Origin: an uncultured Collinsella sp.
Lineage (GTDB): Bacteria; Actinomycetota; Coriobacteriia; Coriobacteriales; Coriobacteriaceae
Length of the DNA stretch: 24,479 nt
NCBI GenBank assembly: GCA_900541675.1
Contig: UQKU01000032.1
Coordinates: 1-24,479 of the forward strand
Direction: 5' to 3'
Part shown: piece by piece, positions 1 to 7,872 of the stretch
Numbering within the stretch: the first letter of the stretch is position 1
How the letters are laid out: every line of letters starts with the position of its first letter
Position numbers and translations under genes: made by a program
Notes under the pieces: generated by a model
Seen by the model: only the letters and a program-made list of their open reading frames with translations
The model's database searches: none
What the model was told of the DNA's origin: nothing

Positions 1-462
1 AAGGTTATGGATCCCATCTGCGACCGTGCACTGCTGTTTACCGGTGTGCTGGGCCTGGTAGTCCGCGGCGAACTGCCCATCTGGGTCTGCGTGCTCATTA
101 TCGGCCGCGATATCTACCTGGGCATCGGCACGCTCATCGTGCGCCATTATCACCGTCGTCCCATTGACGTCGTCTTTCCCGGCAAAATTGCCACGGCGCT
201 GCTCATGACCGGTTTCTCGCTCATGCTGCTTGGCTTTCCCACTGTGGACGGCTGGCATCTGCTGCCCGCTACGTTCACGGCTTTCCCGGGCCTCAACGGC
301 AGCCCGGTACCGCTTGGCATCTTCTTTGTGTACGGCGGAGTCATCTTCTCCATGCTCACCGCTGTTATCTATTCCATTAAGGGTGAAGCGGCCATTAAAC
401 AAGCCGTGGCGCATCCCGAGGACGAAGACATCGACTTTCTTAACCCCGAAATCGAAGACTAA
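1..462 (+). CDS. CDP-alcohol phosphatidyltransferase family protein (5' truncated by window)
   Basis: Only the C-terminal part (about 153 residues) is visible; the frame is open from the first base, so the true start lies outside. The first visible residues, KVMDPICDR, match the end of the family signature DGx2ARx8Gx3Dx3D, with both metal-binding aspartates (DPICD) retained. The rest is mostly hydrophobic, with about four membrane segments, and ends in an acidic tail. The family transfers a phosphatidyl group from a CDP-linked lipid to an alcohol in the cytoplasmic membrane. A second, complete member of the family (pgsA) lies at 20.8-21.5 kb, so this one probably has another acceptor or a redundant role. 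Its place upstream of an FHA gene and a MerR gene recalls the pgsA2...garA-Rv1828 region of mycobacteria. The exact lipid product cannot be told from sequence. Confidence 0.85.
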   Translation, partial: KVMDPICDRALLFTGVLGLVVRGELPIWVCVLIIGRDIYLGIGTLIVRHYHRRPIDVVFPGKIATALLMTGFSLMLLGFPTVDGWHLLPATFTAFPGLNGSPVPLGIFFVYGGVIFSMLTAVIYSIKGEAAIKQAVAHPEDEDIDFLNPEIED

Positions 463-528
463 GTCGTTGGGGTATGATTACGTACAGTTCATTCTTTGCG
501 GCATGTCCGCGTTAAGTTAGGGGTTGTC

Positions 529-963
529 ATGGACAACATGGTTAACAATATGCCTCAGAACGATAAGGCCTCAGACGCCACCTGCGTTTTCCGCGTTCCT
601 TCGAGCGATGTCACCGTTCCCGACCTCATGGCCAACGTGCACATCACCGCGCCCGTCTTATCTATCGTCAAAGGCCCGCAAACCGGCGCCGCCTTTGAGC
701 TCGAGGATAATGTGACCACCATCGGCCGCGATCCCGCTAACGGCATCTTCCTCAACGACATGACCGTGTCGCGTAGCCACGCGCGCATTATTCGCGAGGG
801 TCTGGGTGCCCGCATCGAGGACCTGGGCTCGCTCAACGGTACGTGGGTTGATGGCGCCATCGTCAACGGCGCACCGCTGCACGATGGCTCTTCCGTCCAG
901 ATCGGTACGTTTACGCTCATCTACCACGAGAGCACGCCGGAGCGCATCGAAACCGGTGAGTAG
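529..963 (+). CDS. FHA domain protein, GarA/OdhI-like
   Basis: A 144-residue protein with a C-terminal FHA phosphothreonine-binding domain (about residues 42-134). The conserved residues are visible: GRDP at 66-69, SRSH at 81-84 and LNG at 102-104. I start at ATG 529 because AGGGG lies 5 bases before it; an in-frame TTG at 496 lacks such a site. The N-terminal tail carries DATCVFR (residues 16-22), which resembles the ETTSVFR phosphorylation motif of mycobacterial GarA and corynebacterial OdhI. Thr18 falls at the second threonine of that motif and alanine replaces the first. In those relatives, kinase phosphorylation of the tail makes it bind its own FHA domain and stops inhibition of 2-oxoglutarate-using enzymes. 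The same role here is an inference. The stop codon is 3 bases before the MerR gene, indicating one transcript. Confidence 0.9.
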   Translation: MDNMVNNMPQNDKASDATCVFRVPSSDVTVPDLMANVHITAPVLSIVKGPQTGAAFELEDNVTTIGRDPANGIFLNDMTVSRSHARIIREGLGARIEDLGSLNGTWVDGAIVNGAPLHDGSSVQIGTFTLIYHESTPERIETGE

Positions 964-966
964 GGC

Positions 967-1851
967 ATGGCCGAACGCAATTATCTGAGTATCGGCCAGG
1001 TCGTCAATCTACTTCGAGGCGCATACCCCGATCTTTCGAACTCAAAAATTAGATTTCTCGAAGATGAGGGGCTCATCACCCCTCATCGCACGCCTAAGGG
1101 CTATCGTCAGTACTCCAAGGAGGACGTTGACCGCCTGGAGGTCATTCTGCATCTGCAGAAAACTCGCTACATGCCGCTCAATGTGATCAAGCAGCGCCTG
1201 GAAAACGCCACGGACCTGTCTACGCTCGCCTACGAGGTGGGTCTGCTGTCCGATGTTCCGCTCAAGACGGAACCCAAGGAGACTAAGCAAAAGCTGCATC
1301 CCATCGAGACCATCCCCGATATGCTTGGCGTCGAGATCTCGTTTATCCGCTCCCTGGCCGAAAACGACCTTATTCGCATCATCAAGAGCCCGCAGAATCG
1401 CGAGCTTGTCGATGGCCGCGATTTCCCGATCATCCGCTATTGCTCCGAGCTTTCGCGCTTCCATATCGAGCCGCGCAACCTGCGCCAGTACGTATCGTCC
1501 GCAAACCGCGAGTCCTCGATGTTTGAGCAGGTGCTCGTAAGCATGCTCGGTATGGATACTTCCGACGACGAGCGCGATGCCAAGCTCGAGCGTGCATTTA
1601 AGAAGCTGCATGACCTCACCGAGGGCGTCCATACCGCTCTGCTCAAGAACCGTGTATTTGAGTCACTCAACGCCGTGGTGGAGGATGCCGATATCGATGC
1701 CCTCGACGAGGAGATCGCACGCTCCGAGTCAACCAAGGCCAAAAGCGAAGAGGCATCTACCTCCGCGGTCCCCGTGCGTGAGGAATCCCTCGTGCAGCCG
1801 CTCAAGGTTGTCGCCCCCTCACGCGCCGGCACCGCCAGCGCGGCCAAATAG
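967..1851 (+). CDS. MerR-family transcriptional regulator, FtsR-like
   Basis: A 294-residue protein with an N-terminal MerR helix-turn-helix at about residues 6-78 (SIGQVVNLL, SKIRFLEDEGL, GYRQYSKEDVDRL, then YMPLNVIKQRLE). It closely resembles mycobacterial Rv1828 and corynebacterial FtsR, including the longer-than-usual first helix region. The middle (about 85-230) is an effector-like region without the metal-binding cysteines of classic MerR proteins. The last 45 residues are a Ser/Ala/Glu-rich, probably disordered tail. FtsR is known to regulate ftsZ in Corynebacterium. Here the target is unknown. The gene sits directly behind the FHA gene, as in mycobacteria and corynebacteria, which supports orthology. 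The start is ATG 967, and the ribosome binding site overlaps the end of the FHA gene (GTGAGTAGGG). Confidence 0.88.
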   Translation: MAERNYLSIGQVVNLLRGAYPDLSNSKIRFLEDEGLITPHRTPKGYRQYSKEDVDRLEVILHLQKTRYMPLNVIKQRLENATDLSTLAYEVGLLSDVPLKTEPKETKQKLHPIETIPDMLGVEISFIRSLAENDLIRIIKSPQNRELVDGRDFPIIRYCSELSRFHIEPRNLRQYVSSANRESSMFEQVLVSMLGMDTSDDERDAKLERAFKKLHDLTEGVHTALLKNRVFESLNAVVEDADIDALDEEIARSESTKAKSEEASTSAVPVREESLVQPLKVVAPSRAGTASAAK

Positions 1852-1889
1852 ACGCTGCTACAAACCAGCCTCCCCTGAAAGGTCATGCC

Positions 1890-2420
1890 ATGTACGACTT
1901 CGAATCTCACATCGTCGACATCCCCGACTATCCCGAGCCCGGAGTCATCTTTAAGGACATCACGCCGCTCTTTGGTAATCCCGAGGCGCTAAAGGCCATG
2001 GTTGATGCCCTGGCTGAGCATTTTGCCGGCATGGGCATCACCAAGGTCGTGGGTCCCGAGGCCCGCGGCTTTATGGTCGGCGTGCCCGTGGCCGTCGCCC
2101 TGGGCGCAGGCTTTGTGCCCGCACGCAAGCCGGGCAAGCTGCCGCGCAAGACGGTAAGCGAGAGCTACGAGCTCGAATATGGCACCGACTCTATCGAGAT
2201 CCACGCCGATGCCATTACCTCTAAAGATACCGTGTTGATTCTGGATGACTTGGTCGCGACGGGCGGAACCGTCGAGGCAACAGGTAAACTGGTGCGAGAT
2301 ATGGGCGCAAAGCTTGTGGGTTACGGTTGTATCCTCGAGCTTGCGTTTCTCAACCCGCGCGAGAAGCTCACGCCTTCCAACGAGGACGTTGAGCTCTTTA
2401 GCCTGGTAACGGTGGACTAG
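1890..2420 (+). CDS. apt: adenine phosphoribosyltransferase
   Basis: A cytoplasmic purine-salvage enzyme of 176 residues that makes AMP and pyrophosphate from adenine and PRPP. The type I phosphoribosyltransferase PRPP-binding motif is clear (VLILDDLVATGGT, about residues 113-125). Other Apt landmarks are FKDITPLF (about 21-28), GPEARGF (about 55-61) and the flexible-loop region ARKPGKLPRKT (about 78-88). Length is typical for the family. The start at ATG 1890 is preceded by AAAGGTC at a normal distance. It follows the MerR gene by 38 bases on the same strand and is probably cotranscribed, though no functional link to the neighbours is evident. Confidence 0.96.
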   Translation: MYDFESHIVDIPDYPEPGVIFKDITPLFGNPEALKAMVDALAEHFAGMGITKVVGPEARGFMVGVPVAVALGAGFVPARKPGKLPRKTVSESYELEYGTDSIEIHADAITSKDTVLILDDLVATGGTVEATGKLVRDMGAKLVGYGCILELAFLNPREKLTPSNEDVELFSLVTVD

Positions 2421-2452
2421 ACGTTACCCTTAGATACCGGAAAGGAAGCTCC

Positions 2453-3559
2453 ATGCGCACAGCAAACACGCATAAAAACATGGCACGCTGCGCTGCTACG
2501 GCAACCCTCGCTTGTGTTTTGGGCCTGGGCCTCGCGGCTCCTGCCTATGCCGATACCGCATCCGACCTTGCCGCCGCTCGTACCAAACTCGAGCAGATCG
2601 GCACGCAAACCCAGCAAATTCATGAAGAACTCTCCGCACAGACGCAGGAGCTTGATCAGACTGCAGGCGAGATCACGCAAAAGCAGCAAGAGATTGCCGA
2701 GGGCCAGGCAAAGCTTTCGAGCTACGTTGCCGGTGAGTACAAGACCGGCGGTCTGAGTCTCCTTCAGGTTCTGACGGGCGTCGACGATCTGGGCGACATG
2801 CTCAACCGTCTGTTCTATTACGGCAAGGTTTCCGACAAGCAGGCCCAGACCATTCAGGATGTCAAGGACCTTAAGCAGCAGCTCACCGATAAGCAGGCCG
2901 AGCAGGAGAAGAACGTCGCCGCGACGCAGAAGAAGGTCGACGAGCTCAACGCCCAGCAGGCTGAGGCCCAGAGTGTCGTGAGCTCCCTGGACTCCCAGCT
3001 GCAGGCCGAGCTTGCCGCCGAGGCTGAAGCCAACGCAGCACTTCAGGCCGGCATTAACGCCAGCACCGCCGAGAAGGCTACGGTGAGCAACGACACCGCC
3101 GGTACGACTGAGAACACCAACGATGGCGGCAATACGCCCGCGCCCACTCCTACGCCCGCTCCGGCCCCTACGCCGCAGCCCGCCCCGGCTCCGGCTCCGG
3201 CTCCGACGCCTTCCGCACCGAACCAGTCTGTTGACGGCGGCTCCGTTGTTTCGCGTGCCTACAGCAAGCTGGGTTGCGCTTATTCCTGGGGCGGCATTGG
3301 ACCGGACAGCTTTGACTGCTCCGGTTTTGTAAGCTACTGTCTCACGGGCCGCTACTGCCGTCTGGGCACCACCGGCACCTTCATGGGTTGGACCCGCGTG
3401 TCCGACCCGCAACCGGGCGATGTCGTGGTTAACTCCTACCATACTGGCATCTATATCGGTAATGGTCAGATGATCCATGCTTCCGACTACAAGACGGGCG
3501 TCATCATCAGCTCCGTCGCAGCCGGCATGAACAACAACTACATTTTCGTGCGCTACTAA
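2453..3559 (+). CDS. secreted NlpC/P60 peptidoglycan endopeptidase with coiled-coil N-terminus
   Basis: A 368-residue secreted cell-wall hydrolase. Residues 1-33 form a signal peptide (basic N-region, hydrophobic core, AYA before the likely cut at 33/34). Residues about 35-200 are Gln/Glu/Lys-rich coiled coil with a GGLSLLQVLTG segment between two helical stretches, as in actinobacterial RipA/CwlO-type proteins. A Pro/Ala/Thr linker spans about 229-256. The C-terminal NlpC/P60 domain has Cys289 in DCSGF, His330 in HTGIYIG and His342 in MIHAS as the likely catalytic residues. The family cuts D-Glu to diamino-acid bonds in peptide stems, usually at the septum. The start ATG 2453 follows AAGGAAG. 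The gene lies 32 bases after apt and ends at a strong terminator. A long open frame on the opposite strand is an artefact of codon bias. Confidence 0.93.
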   Translation: MRTANTHKNMARCAATATLACVLGLGLAAPAYADTASDLAAARTKLEQIGTQTQQIHEELSAQTQELDQTAGEITQKQQEIAEGQAKLSSYVAGEYKTGGLSLLQVLTGVDDLGDMLNRLFYYGKVSDKQAQTIQDVKDLKQQLTDKQAEQEKNVAATQKKVDELNAQQAEAQSVVSSLDSQLQAELAAEAEANAALQAGINASTAEKATVSNDTAGTTENTNDGGNTPAPTPTPAPAPTPQPAPAPAPAPTPSAPNQSVDGGSVVSRAYSKLGCAYSWGGIGPDSFDCSGFVSYCLTGRYCRLGTTGTFMGWTRVSDPQPGDVVVNSYHTGIYIGNGQMIHASDYKTGVIISSVAAGMNNNYIFVRY

Positions 3560-3583
3560 GTCACTCTGTATAGCAAACGAATG

Positions 3584-3622
3584 TGAACCTCGTGGCCTTT
3601 GGGCTGCGAGGTTCATTTATTT
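3584..3622 (+). terminator. rho-independent terminator after the NlpC/P60 gene
   Basis: A 14-bp stem (two G-T wobbles) pairs TGAACCTCG with CGAGGTTCA around a 4-base loop and is followed by TTTATTT. It lies 25 bases beyond the NlpC/P60 stop codon and probably ends the transcript that runs through the FHA, MerR, apt and NlpC/P60 genes. Confidence 0.85.
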
Positions 3623-3653
3623 GTGACCGTGCTCCATACATGACCCCAATGAG

Positions 3654-3722
3654 CTAGTTTTCAATACTAGATGCACGTTTCAAAGGTAAGCAAGATGGCT
3701 ATAATAAATGAGAAACATCTAG
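3654..3722 (+). promoter_or_regulatory. degV promoter region with CTAG-type inverted repeats
   Basis: A perfect -10 hexamer TATAAT lies at 3700-3705, with no convincing -35 element. It is framed by inverted repeats: CTAGT (3654-3658) with ACTAG (3666-3670), and CTAGAT (3667-3672) with ATCTAG (3717-3722), the latter just before the ribosome binding site. The inner parts GTTTC and GAAAC also pair. The half-site CTAGAT reappears as a compact palindrome in the promoter of the neighbouring DUF1836 gene, suggesting a shared regulator. Operator function is inferred. Confidence 0.55.
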
Positions 3723-3734
3723 AAAGGACCCTCT

Positions 3735-4601
3735 ATGAGCTGGGCACTTATCTCCGATTCGAGCTGCAACCTCCGCGATTGGCAACCGACCGCGCCCCAT
3801 ACCACCTTTGCATTTGCACCCCTCAAAATTCGAGTGGGGGAGCGCGAGTTCGTCGATGACCTCACGCTCGATGTTCACGAACTCAATTGCGCCGTGCAAG
3901 CGGAGTCGAGCGCTTCTTCGAGCGCCTGTCCGAGCGTAGGCGAGTGGACCGAACTCTTTAGGCTTGCCGACAAGACGATTTGCATGCCCATCTCCGAGGG
4001 AGTCTCGGGAAGCTACAATGCCGCGGCCACCGCACGTGACATGGTGCTTGCCGAGGAGCCGGACCGTCAGATTCATTTGGTTAACTCGCGAGCCGCAGGT
4101 GGCAAAATGGATTTGATCTTCCTGCTGTTCGACCGCTATCTTGCAAGCAACCCAGATACCTCCTTTGAGGACGCCTGCGCCTATTTCGATAGCTTGGAGC
4201 AGAACAGCAAGATCCTCTTTAGTTTGTGCAATTACGAAAACCTTGCGAAGGCCGGACGTATCCCTAAGGCGGCCGGCGTTATTGCTAACAAGCTCAATAT
4301 CCGCATTTTGGGCACGGCGAGCGAAGCGGGCAAAATTGAACTCGTTGGTCACACCCGCGGCGAAAAGAAGATGCTCACCAAGATTGTCGACACCATGGAA
4401 GCCGAAGGCTTTACCGGTGGAGAAGTCGTCATCGACCATGTCGAGAATGAGGCGGGCGCCCAGGCACTTGCCAGCCGCATTGTGGAGCATTGGCCCGGCT
4501 CCAAGACCATCATCATGCCCTGCAACGGACTTGATTCATACTATGCCGAGATGCACGGGCTCATTATCGGCTACGGCATGGGCGTGGCTTCGGGCCGATA
4601 A
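3735..4601 (+). CDS. DegV family fatty-acid-binding protein
   Basis: A 288-residue DegV-family (EDD fold) protein. The family landmarks are the N-terminal ISDSSCNL (about 6-13), the substrate-region segment ending in SVGEW (about 67-71), and PISEGVSGSYNAA (about 84-96), whose serine region contacts the fatty-acid carboxylate in known members. Related proteins (FakB) present fatty acids to the kinase FakA for phospholipid synthesis. No FakA-like DAK kinase is visible in the window, so the partner is unknown. The variable region around residues 56-65 is unusually Ser/Ala-rich. The start ATG 3735 is preceded by AAAGGA at good spacing. The gene stands alone, with its own promoter region, and converges on the DUF1836 regulator. 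Confidence 0.9.
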   Translation: MSWALISDSSCNLRDWQPTAPHTTFAFAPLKIRVGEREFVDDLTLDVHELNCAVQAESSASSSACPSVGEWTELFRLADKTICMPISEGVSGSYNAAATARDMVLAEEPDRQIHLVNSRAAGGKMDLIFLLFDRYLASNPDTSFEDACAYFDSLEQNSKILFSLCNYENLAKAGRIPKAAGVIANKLNIRILGTASEAGKIELVGHTRGEKKMLTKIVDTMEAEGFTGGEVVIDHVENEAGAQALASRIVEHWPGSKTIIMPCNGLDSYYAEMHGLIIGYGMGVASGR

Positions 4602-4617
4602 CGTCCAACTAAACAAA

Positions 4618-4665
4618 AACACGGGCGGGACAAAGTGACTGGTGGCTCTTTGTCCCGCCCGTGTT
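4618..4665 (-). terminator. terminator between degV and the DUF1836 gene
   Basis: A perfect 18-bp inverted repeat (left arm 4618-4635, right arm 4648-4665, 12-base loop) lies between the two convergent genes. On the minus strand it is followed by GTTTTTGTTT, a good T tract, so it fits best as the terminator of the DUF1836 gene. On the plus strand no T run follows, but the strong stem may also stop or protect the degV transcript. Confidence 0.85.
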
Positions 4666-4674
4666 GTACGTCGA

Positions 4675-5286
4675 CTAACTATTAAACCCATTGAACTTTA
4701 GATAGCTCATCAAATACGCCTTGGATACAAAAGACGAAACCGCACTGCGCACGAGCAGCGACTCGCGCGTGACCTGATGAGCCGTATCGGCAACAGGAAC
4801 CTGCTCAATGGAGAACGCCGCGCGAATGGATGCCTCGAGCTGATCGACCACGTAGTCAAAGGCAGTCGGTGCATCGTAACTCAAGCGTTGAATGTTAAAG
4901 AGCGCCTGGACCGCAGCGATGGGCAGCACCTGCTTAAAAATACAAATGGCGATAAGGCGAGCAATCTGCTCGCGGCCATATTGCTTTTTTACCGGAGCCG
5001 GCACCAGGCCGACCTTTACGTAGTTGTTGATCATGGAAGGCGTAATGACGGGCTGCTCCACACAAATCGAAAGCGGCTCCAACCACAGTTCGATGTACTC
5101 AATGACCTGATCACGGTAGAGCGTCACATTCGGCAACTGGTTATAGCGCGGCAAGCTGAGCGTATTGAGTTTGCGAACTATATCAGACTGGATAAATGCA
5201 TCAGGTAGCACCGTTGGTTGAATATCCTCTGGGCTAATGCTGGCCGACGTATCGGACATAGGAATGACATGTTTAACGTGATTCAT
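4675..5286 (-). CDS. DUF1836 domain protein, probable MerR-like transcription regulator
   Basis: A protein of 203 residues counted from ATG 5286, which has GGAGG seven bases upstream; a longer open frame exists but lacks a ribosome binding site. The middle carries the DUF1836 signature: LSLPRYNQLPN, then LYRDQVIEYIE, then ITPSMINNYVK and KKQYGREQIARLI. This family has a MerR-like helix-turn-helix and is common in Firmicutes and Coriobacteriia; its members are largely uncharacterised. No sensory domain is recognised in the C-terminal 60 residues. It converges on degV, and both promoters carry CTAGAT half-sites, so autoregulation and control of degV are plausible but inferred. Confidence 0.8.
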   Translation of the reverse strand: MNHVKHVIPMSDTSASISPEDIQPTVLPDAFIQSDIVRKLNTLSLPRYNQLPNVTLYRDQVIEYIELWLEPLSICVEQPVITPSMINNYVKVGLVPAPVKKQYGREQIARLIAICIFKQVLPIAAVQALFNIQRLSYDAPTAFDYVVDQLEASIRAAFSIEQVPVADTAHQVTRESLLVRSAVSSFVSKAYLMSYLKFNGFNS

Positions 5287-5310
5287 ATGGTGCCTCCGTT
5301 CGTTTTCAAT

Positions 5311-5331
5311 ATTGTATTCTAGATTATCTAG
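5311..5331 (-). promoter_or_regulatory. promoter and palindromic operator of the DUF1836 gene
   Basis: On the minus strand a TACAAT -10 hexamer (5316-5311) lies just downstream of the perfect palindrome CTAGATNATCTAG (5319-5331), which would occupy the -10/-35 spacer. The -35 is weak. The position suits repression by a dimeric protein, possibly the DUF1836 product itself. Confidence 0.55.
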
Positions 5332-5414
5332 TTTTGCATACCACAATGAACGGTATGATCGTCGGCTTTGACTCGGGTACGACCGCAGAATAACTGGCTC
5401 GTGTTTTGCACAAC

Positions 5415-5463
5415 AAAACATCCCGTGACAACATTGCCTTAAGCTCGTTGTGCGGGATGTTTT
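5415..5463 (-). terminator. terminator after trxB
   Basis: An inverted repeat pairs AAAACATCCCG (5415-5425) with CGGGATGTTTT (5453-5463), and inside it CAAC pairs with GTTG. On the minus strand the right-hand end reads GGGATGTTTTGTTG. It lies about 40 bases beyond the trxB stop codon and upstream of the DUF1836 promoter, separating the two transcripts. Confidence 0.75.
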
Positions 5464-5501
5464 AGTGAAAGAACAACCTTACATAAGATATATTATCGTA
5501 C

Positions 5502-6440
5502 TTATCCGCGTAGAAAAGCGTATGCGCTGGTAGCCGCTATGGCTCCGTCCGAAACGGCGGTCACAACTTGACGTAAACGCTTGGAACGGATATCGCCGGC
5601 AGCAAATAAGCCAGGCGTGCGGGTGGCCATCGATTCGGCGGTCACAATACCGCCGTCGGGCGCCAGATCTACCAGATGCTCTACAAGCTCGGTATGGGGC
5701 TGCGTGCCAGCAAAGACAAAAATGCCAAACGAACCAGGATCAAAGGACTCAGCGTGCATTTCACTAGTCGCATTGTCCTTAAACGTGATTGTCGTGGGCA
5801 TCGCCTCACCAGAAAGCTCAACAATACTAGTTTGGTACCTAACTGAAATATTATCTTTTGCGAGCACCTTTTGAACCACGCCATCGGGGGCACGGAACTG
5901 ATCGCGGCGCAAGACGATGGTCACGCTGCTGGCGATTTCTGACAAGAACAGGGCTTCCTCGCAGGCAGCATTACCGCCACCGATGACAAAGACCTGTTTA
6001 CCGCGAAAGAACATGCCATCGCACGTCGCGCAATACGAAACGCCGCGACCGCGATACGTATCCTCGCCAACAAAACCAGCAGATCGCGGCGTAGCACCCA
6101 TGCAAGCGATAACACTCGAGGCCAGCGTATCGCCCATATCATGATGCACCGTAAACAACGCCGCATCCGCATCGTAATCGATACCCGTAACCATGCTCCA
6201 TGCAAGCTGTGCTCCCAGGCCCTCTGCATGTTGCTGAAAACGCTCGCCGAGTTCGGCGCCACTCAAGAGCGGAATGCCCGGATAGTTCTCGACCTCATTG
6301 GTTGTGGCGATCTGTCCTCCCGACATGCCCTGTTCAATCACGGTCGTCGTTAGGTTAGCGCGCGCCGCATAAATGGCTGCAGCATAGCCCGCAGGCCCGC
6401 CGCCGATAATCGCAACATCGATCGGCTGATGGGTAGTCAT
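5502..6440 (-). CDS. trxB: thioredoxin reductase
   Basis: A 312-residue flavoenzyme that moves electrons from NADPH through FAD to a disulfide partner such as thioredoxin. Visible parts are the FAD-binding GGGPAG (13-18), the redox-active CATC (Cys137 and Cys140) and the NADPH-binding GGGNAA (154-159). A LRRDQFRA segment (about 177-184) corresponds to the usual HRRxxxRA motif, and AAGD near the C-terminus is the second FAD contact. I start at ATG 6440, which has AGGAGG at ideal spacing; 16 further in-frame codons upstream lack a site. Length is typical. No thioredoxin gene adjoins it. It is divergent from the glycosyltransferase gene and ends at its own terminator. Confidence 0.93.
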   Translation of the reverse strand: MTTHQPIDVAIIGGGPAGYAAAIYAARANLTTTVIEQGMSGGQIATTNEVENYPGIPLLSGAELGERFQQHAEGLGAQLAWSMVTGIDYDADAALFTVHHDMGDTLASSVIACMGATPRSAGFVGEDTYRGRGVSYCATCDGMFFRGKQVFVIGGGNAACEEALFLSEIASSVTIVLRRDQFRAPDGVVQKVLAKDNISVRYQTSIVELSGEAMPTTITFKDNATSEMHAESFDPGSFGIFVFAGTQPHTELVEHLVDLAPDGGIVTAESMATRTPGLFAAGDIRSKRLRQVVTAVSDGAIAATSAYAFLRG

Positions 6441-6557
6441 GAAAAGACCTCCTGTCGAAAGATTGGCGTTCTCTGCGCTCTTACCCAAATTTAAACGAAC
6501 GTGACACTCATGAACTACAATGATTCATTGCGAAACAAAGACGAAGGGGAGTTATCG

Positions 6558-7859
6558 ATGGATCAAACGCAGACGAGCAATGACGCTCCCCTGCCCGCGC
6601 AAAGCACTCCCCAATCGGAACAAACCACGCTCTTGGCTCAGCAAAAACCTCTCGTGACCATCGTGCACGCCTCGGTCGGCTCGGGCCACAAGGCCGCCGC
6701 AAATGCGATTGCGCAGGCATTCGACCTTATCCGCGGCACCAATGGCATCCCCGAGGATGTTGAGATTGAAGTGCTCGATATCCTTGATTTTGGACGCATA
6801 AAATTCGACGGCAACAAAACGGCCGCCTCGTTTACCGGCGCCACGCGCCCAATCTATGACTTGACCTGGCGTTATACCCTTACCGGACACCTGCTTTGGG
6901 GCGGTGGCACGGCATGGTCGCGCATCATGTTCCCCGCATTTAACGAATACGTTCGAACTCGCAGGCCCATTGCCGTGGTAGCCACACATATCACGGCAGC
7001 CAACGTCGCCGTCGGCGCGCGCGTCATTACGGGCATCGACTATCCCGTCATTTGCGTACCGACCGATTACGAGGTCGAGGGCTGGTGGCCCCATAAGGAC
7101 ACCGACCTATTCTGCGTGGCAAACGAGTTTATGGCCGAAACACTCCGACCCCGTAAGGTTCCCGAGGCAAAGATCCGCATTACGGGCATCCCCATTCGCG
7201 CCGGGTTTGATACGGACTACAATCGCGAGGAAGAACTCGAGAAGTTCAATCTCCCCACAGACAAGCTCGTTGTGCTGGTAATGGCCGGGGCCAGTTTGCC
7301 TCAACCGTACGTTCGCTTTCGCGCTGAGATGGACCGCACCCTCCCCTTCCTGCGCAGCTTCGAGGACATGCACTTTGTCTTTTTGCCGGGCAAGGATGCC
7401 GAATATGCCACCCGTCTCAAAACGCTTTTCGATGCCATGAAACTCGAGAACGTCACGGTTCTTGACTACGTCGATGACATGGCAGCGCTTATGCACGGCT
7501 GTGACCTAGCAATTCTCAAATCGGGCGGACTCACTGTTACCGAATGCCTGTGCGCACACCTGCCGATGATCCTATTGGGCAAGTCATATGGCCAGGAAAA
7601 GGCCAACACCACCATGCTCACCGGCATGGGCGCCAGCATGCATGTCACCACCGCACGCGAGCTCATCGTGACGTTGCGCCATCTCCACGATCATCCCGAG
7701 TCGCTCAAGGCGCTGCTCATCAATGGCGAAGTCCTTCGCCGCCCACGCGCAGCCGAGGATATCGCCATCGCAACCATGGAGCTTGCAGGCAAACCCCAAA
7801 AACGTAAACGAGCCTTCTGCCGCTTCTACTGGGGCGAAAAACCCGCGCATATCCGCTAG
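6558..7859 (+). CDS. MGDG-synthase-like diacylglycerol glycosyltransferase
   Basis: A 433-residue GT28-family glycosyltransferase. The N-terminal MGDG-synthase domain starts with the signature HASVGSGHKAAA (about residues 37-48) and carries the typical second block RPIYDLTW. The C-terminal half has the nucleotide-sugar domain, with GASLPQPY (in place of the usual glycine-rich loop), the segment ILKSGGLTVTE and a YGQE tail motif. Such enzymes add glucose or galactose from UDP-sugar to diacylglycerol at the inner membrane face, producing glycolipids that can anchor lipoglycans. The sugar and number of additions cannot be deduced. I prefer ATG 6558, preceded by AAGGGGAG, over an upstream ATG at 6501-6512. 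It has no signal peptide, in keeping with a peripheral membrane enzyme. It is divergent from trxB and is followed 13 bases later by palindrome A. Confidence 0.85.
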   Translation: MDQTQTSNDAPLPAQSTPQSEQTTLLAQQKPLVTIVHASVGSGHKAAANAIAQAFDLIRGTNGIPEDVEIEVLDILDFGRIKFDGNKTAASFTGATRPIYDLTWRYTLTGHLLWGGGTAWSRIMFPAFNEYVRTRRPIAVVATHITAANVAVGARVITGIDYPVICVPTDYEVEGWWPHKDTDLFCVANEFMAETLRPRKVPEAKIRITGIPIRAGFDTDYNREEELEKFNLPTDKLVVLVMAGASLPQPYVRFRAEMDRTLPFLRSFEDMHFVFLPGKDAEYATRLKTLFDAMKLENVTVLDYVDDMAALMHGCDLAILKSGGLTVTECLCAHLPMILLGKSYGQEKANTTMLTGMGASMHVTTARELIVTLRHLHDHPESLKALLINGEVLRRPRAAEDIAIATMELAGKPQKRKRAFCRFYWGEKPAHIR

Positions 7860-7872
7860 CATCCTAATGTCC

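Noticed and set aside
2417..3616. A 399-codon open frame antisense to the NlpC/P60 gene
   Set aside because: The plus strand encodes a signal peptide, coiled coil and catalytic triad; the antisense product is low-complexity Arg/Gly/Leu and matches nothing.
3667..3722. A riboswitch or attenuator in the degV leader
   Set aside because: The inverted repeat spans the -10 element, so it would not be wholly in the RNA; an operator fits better.
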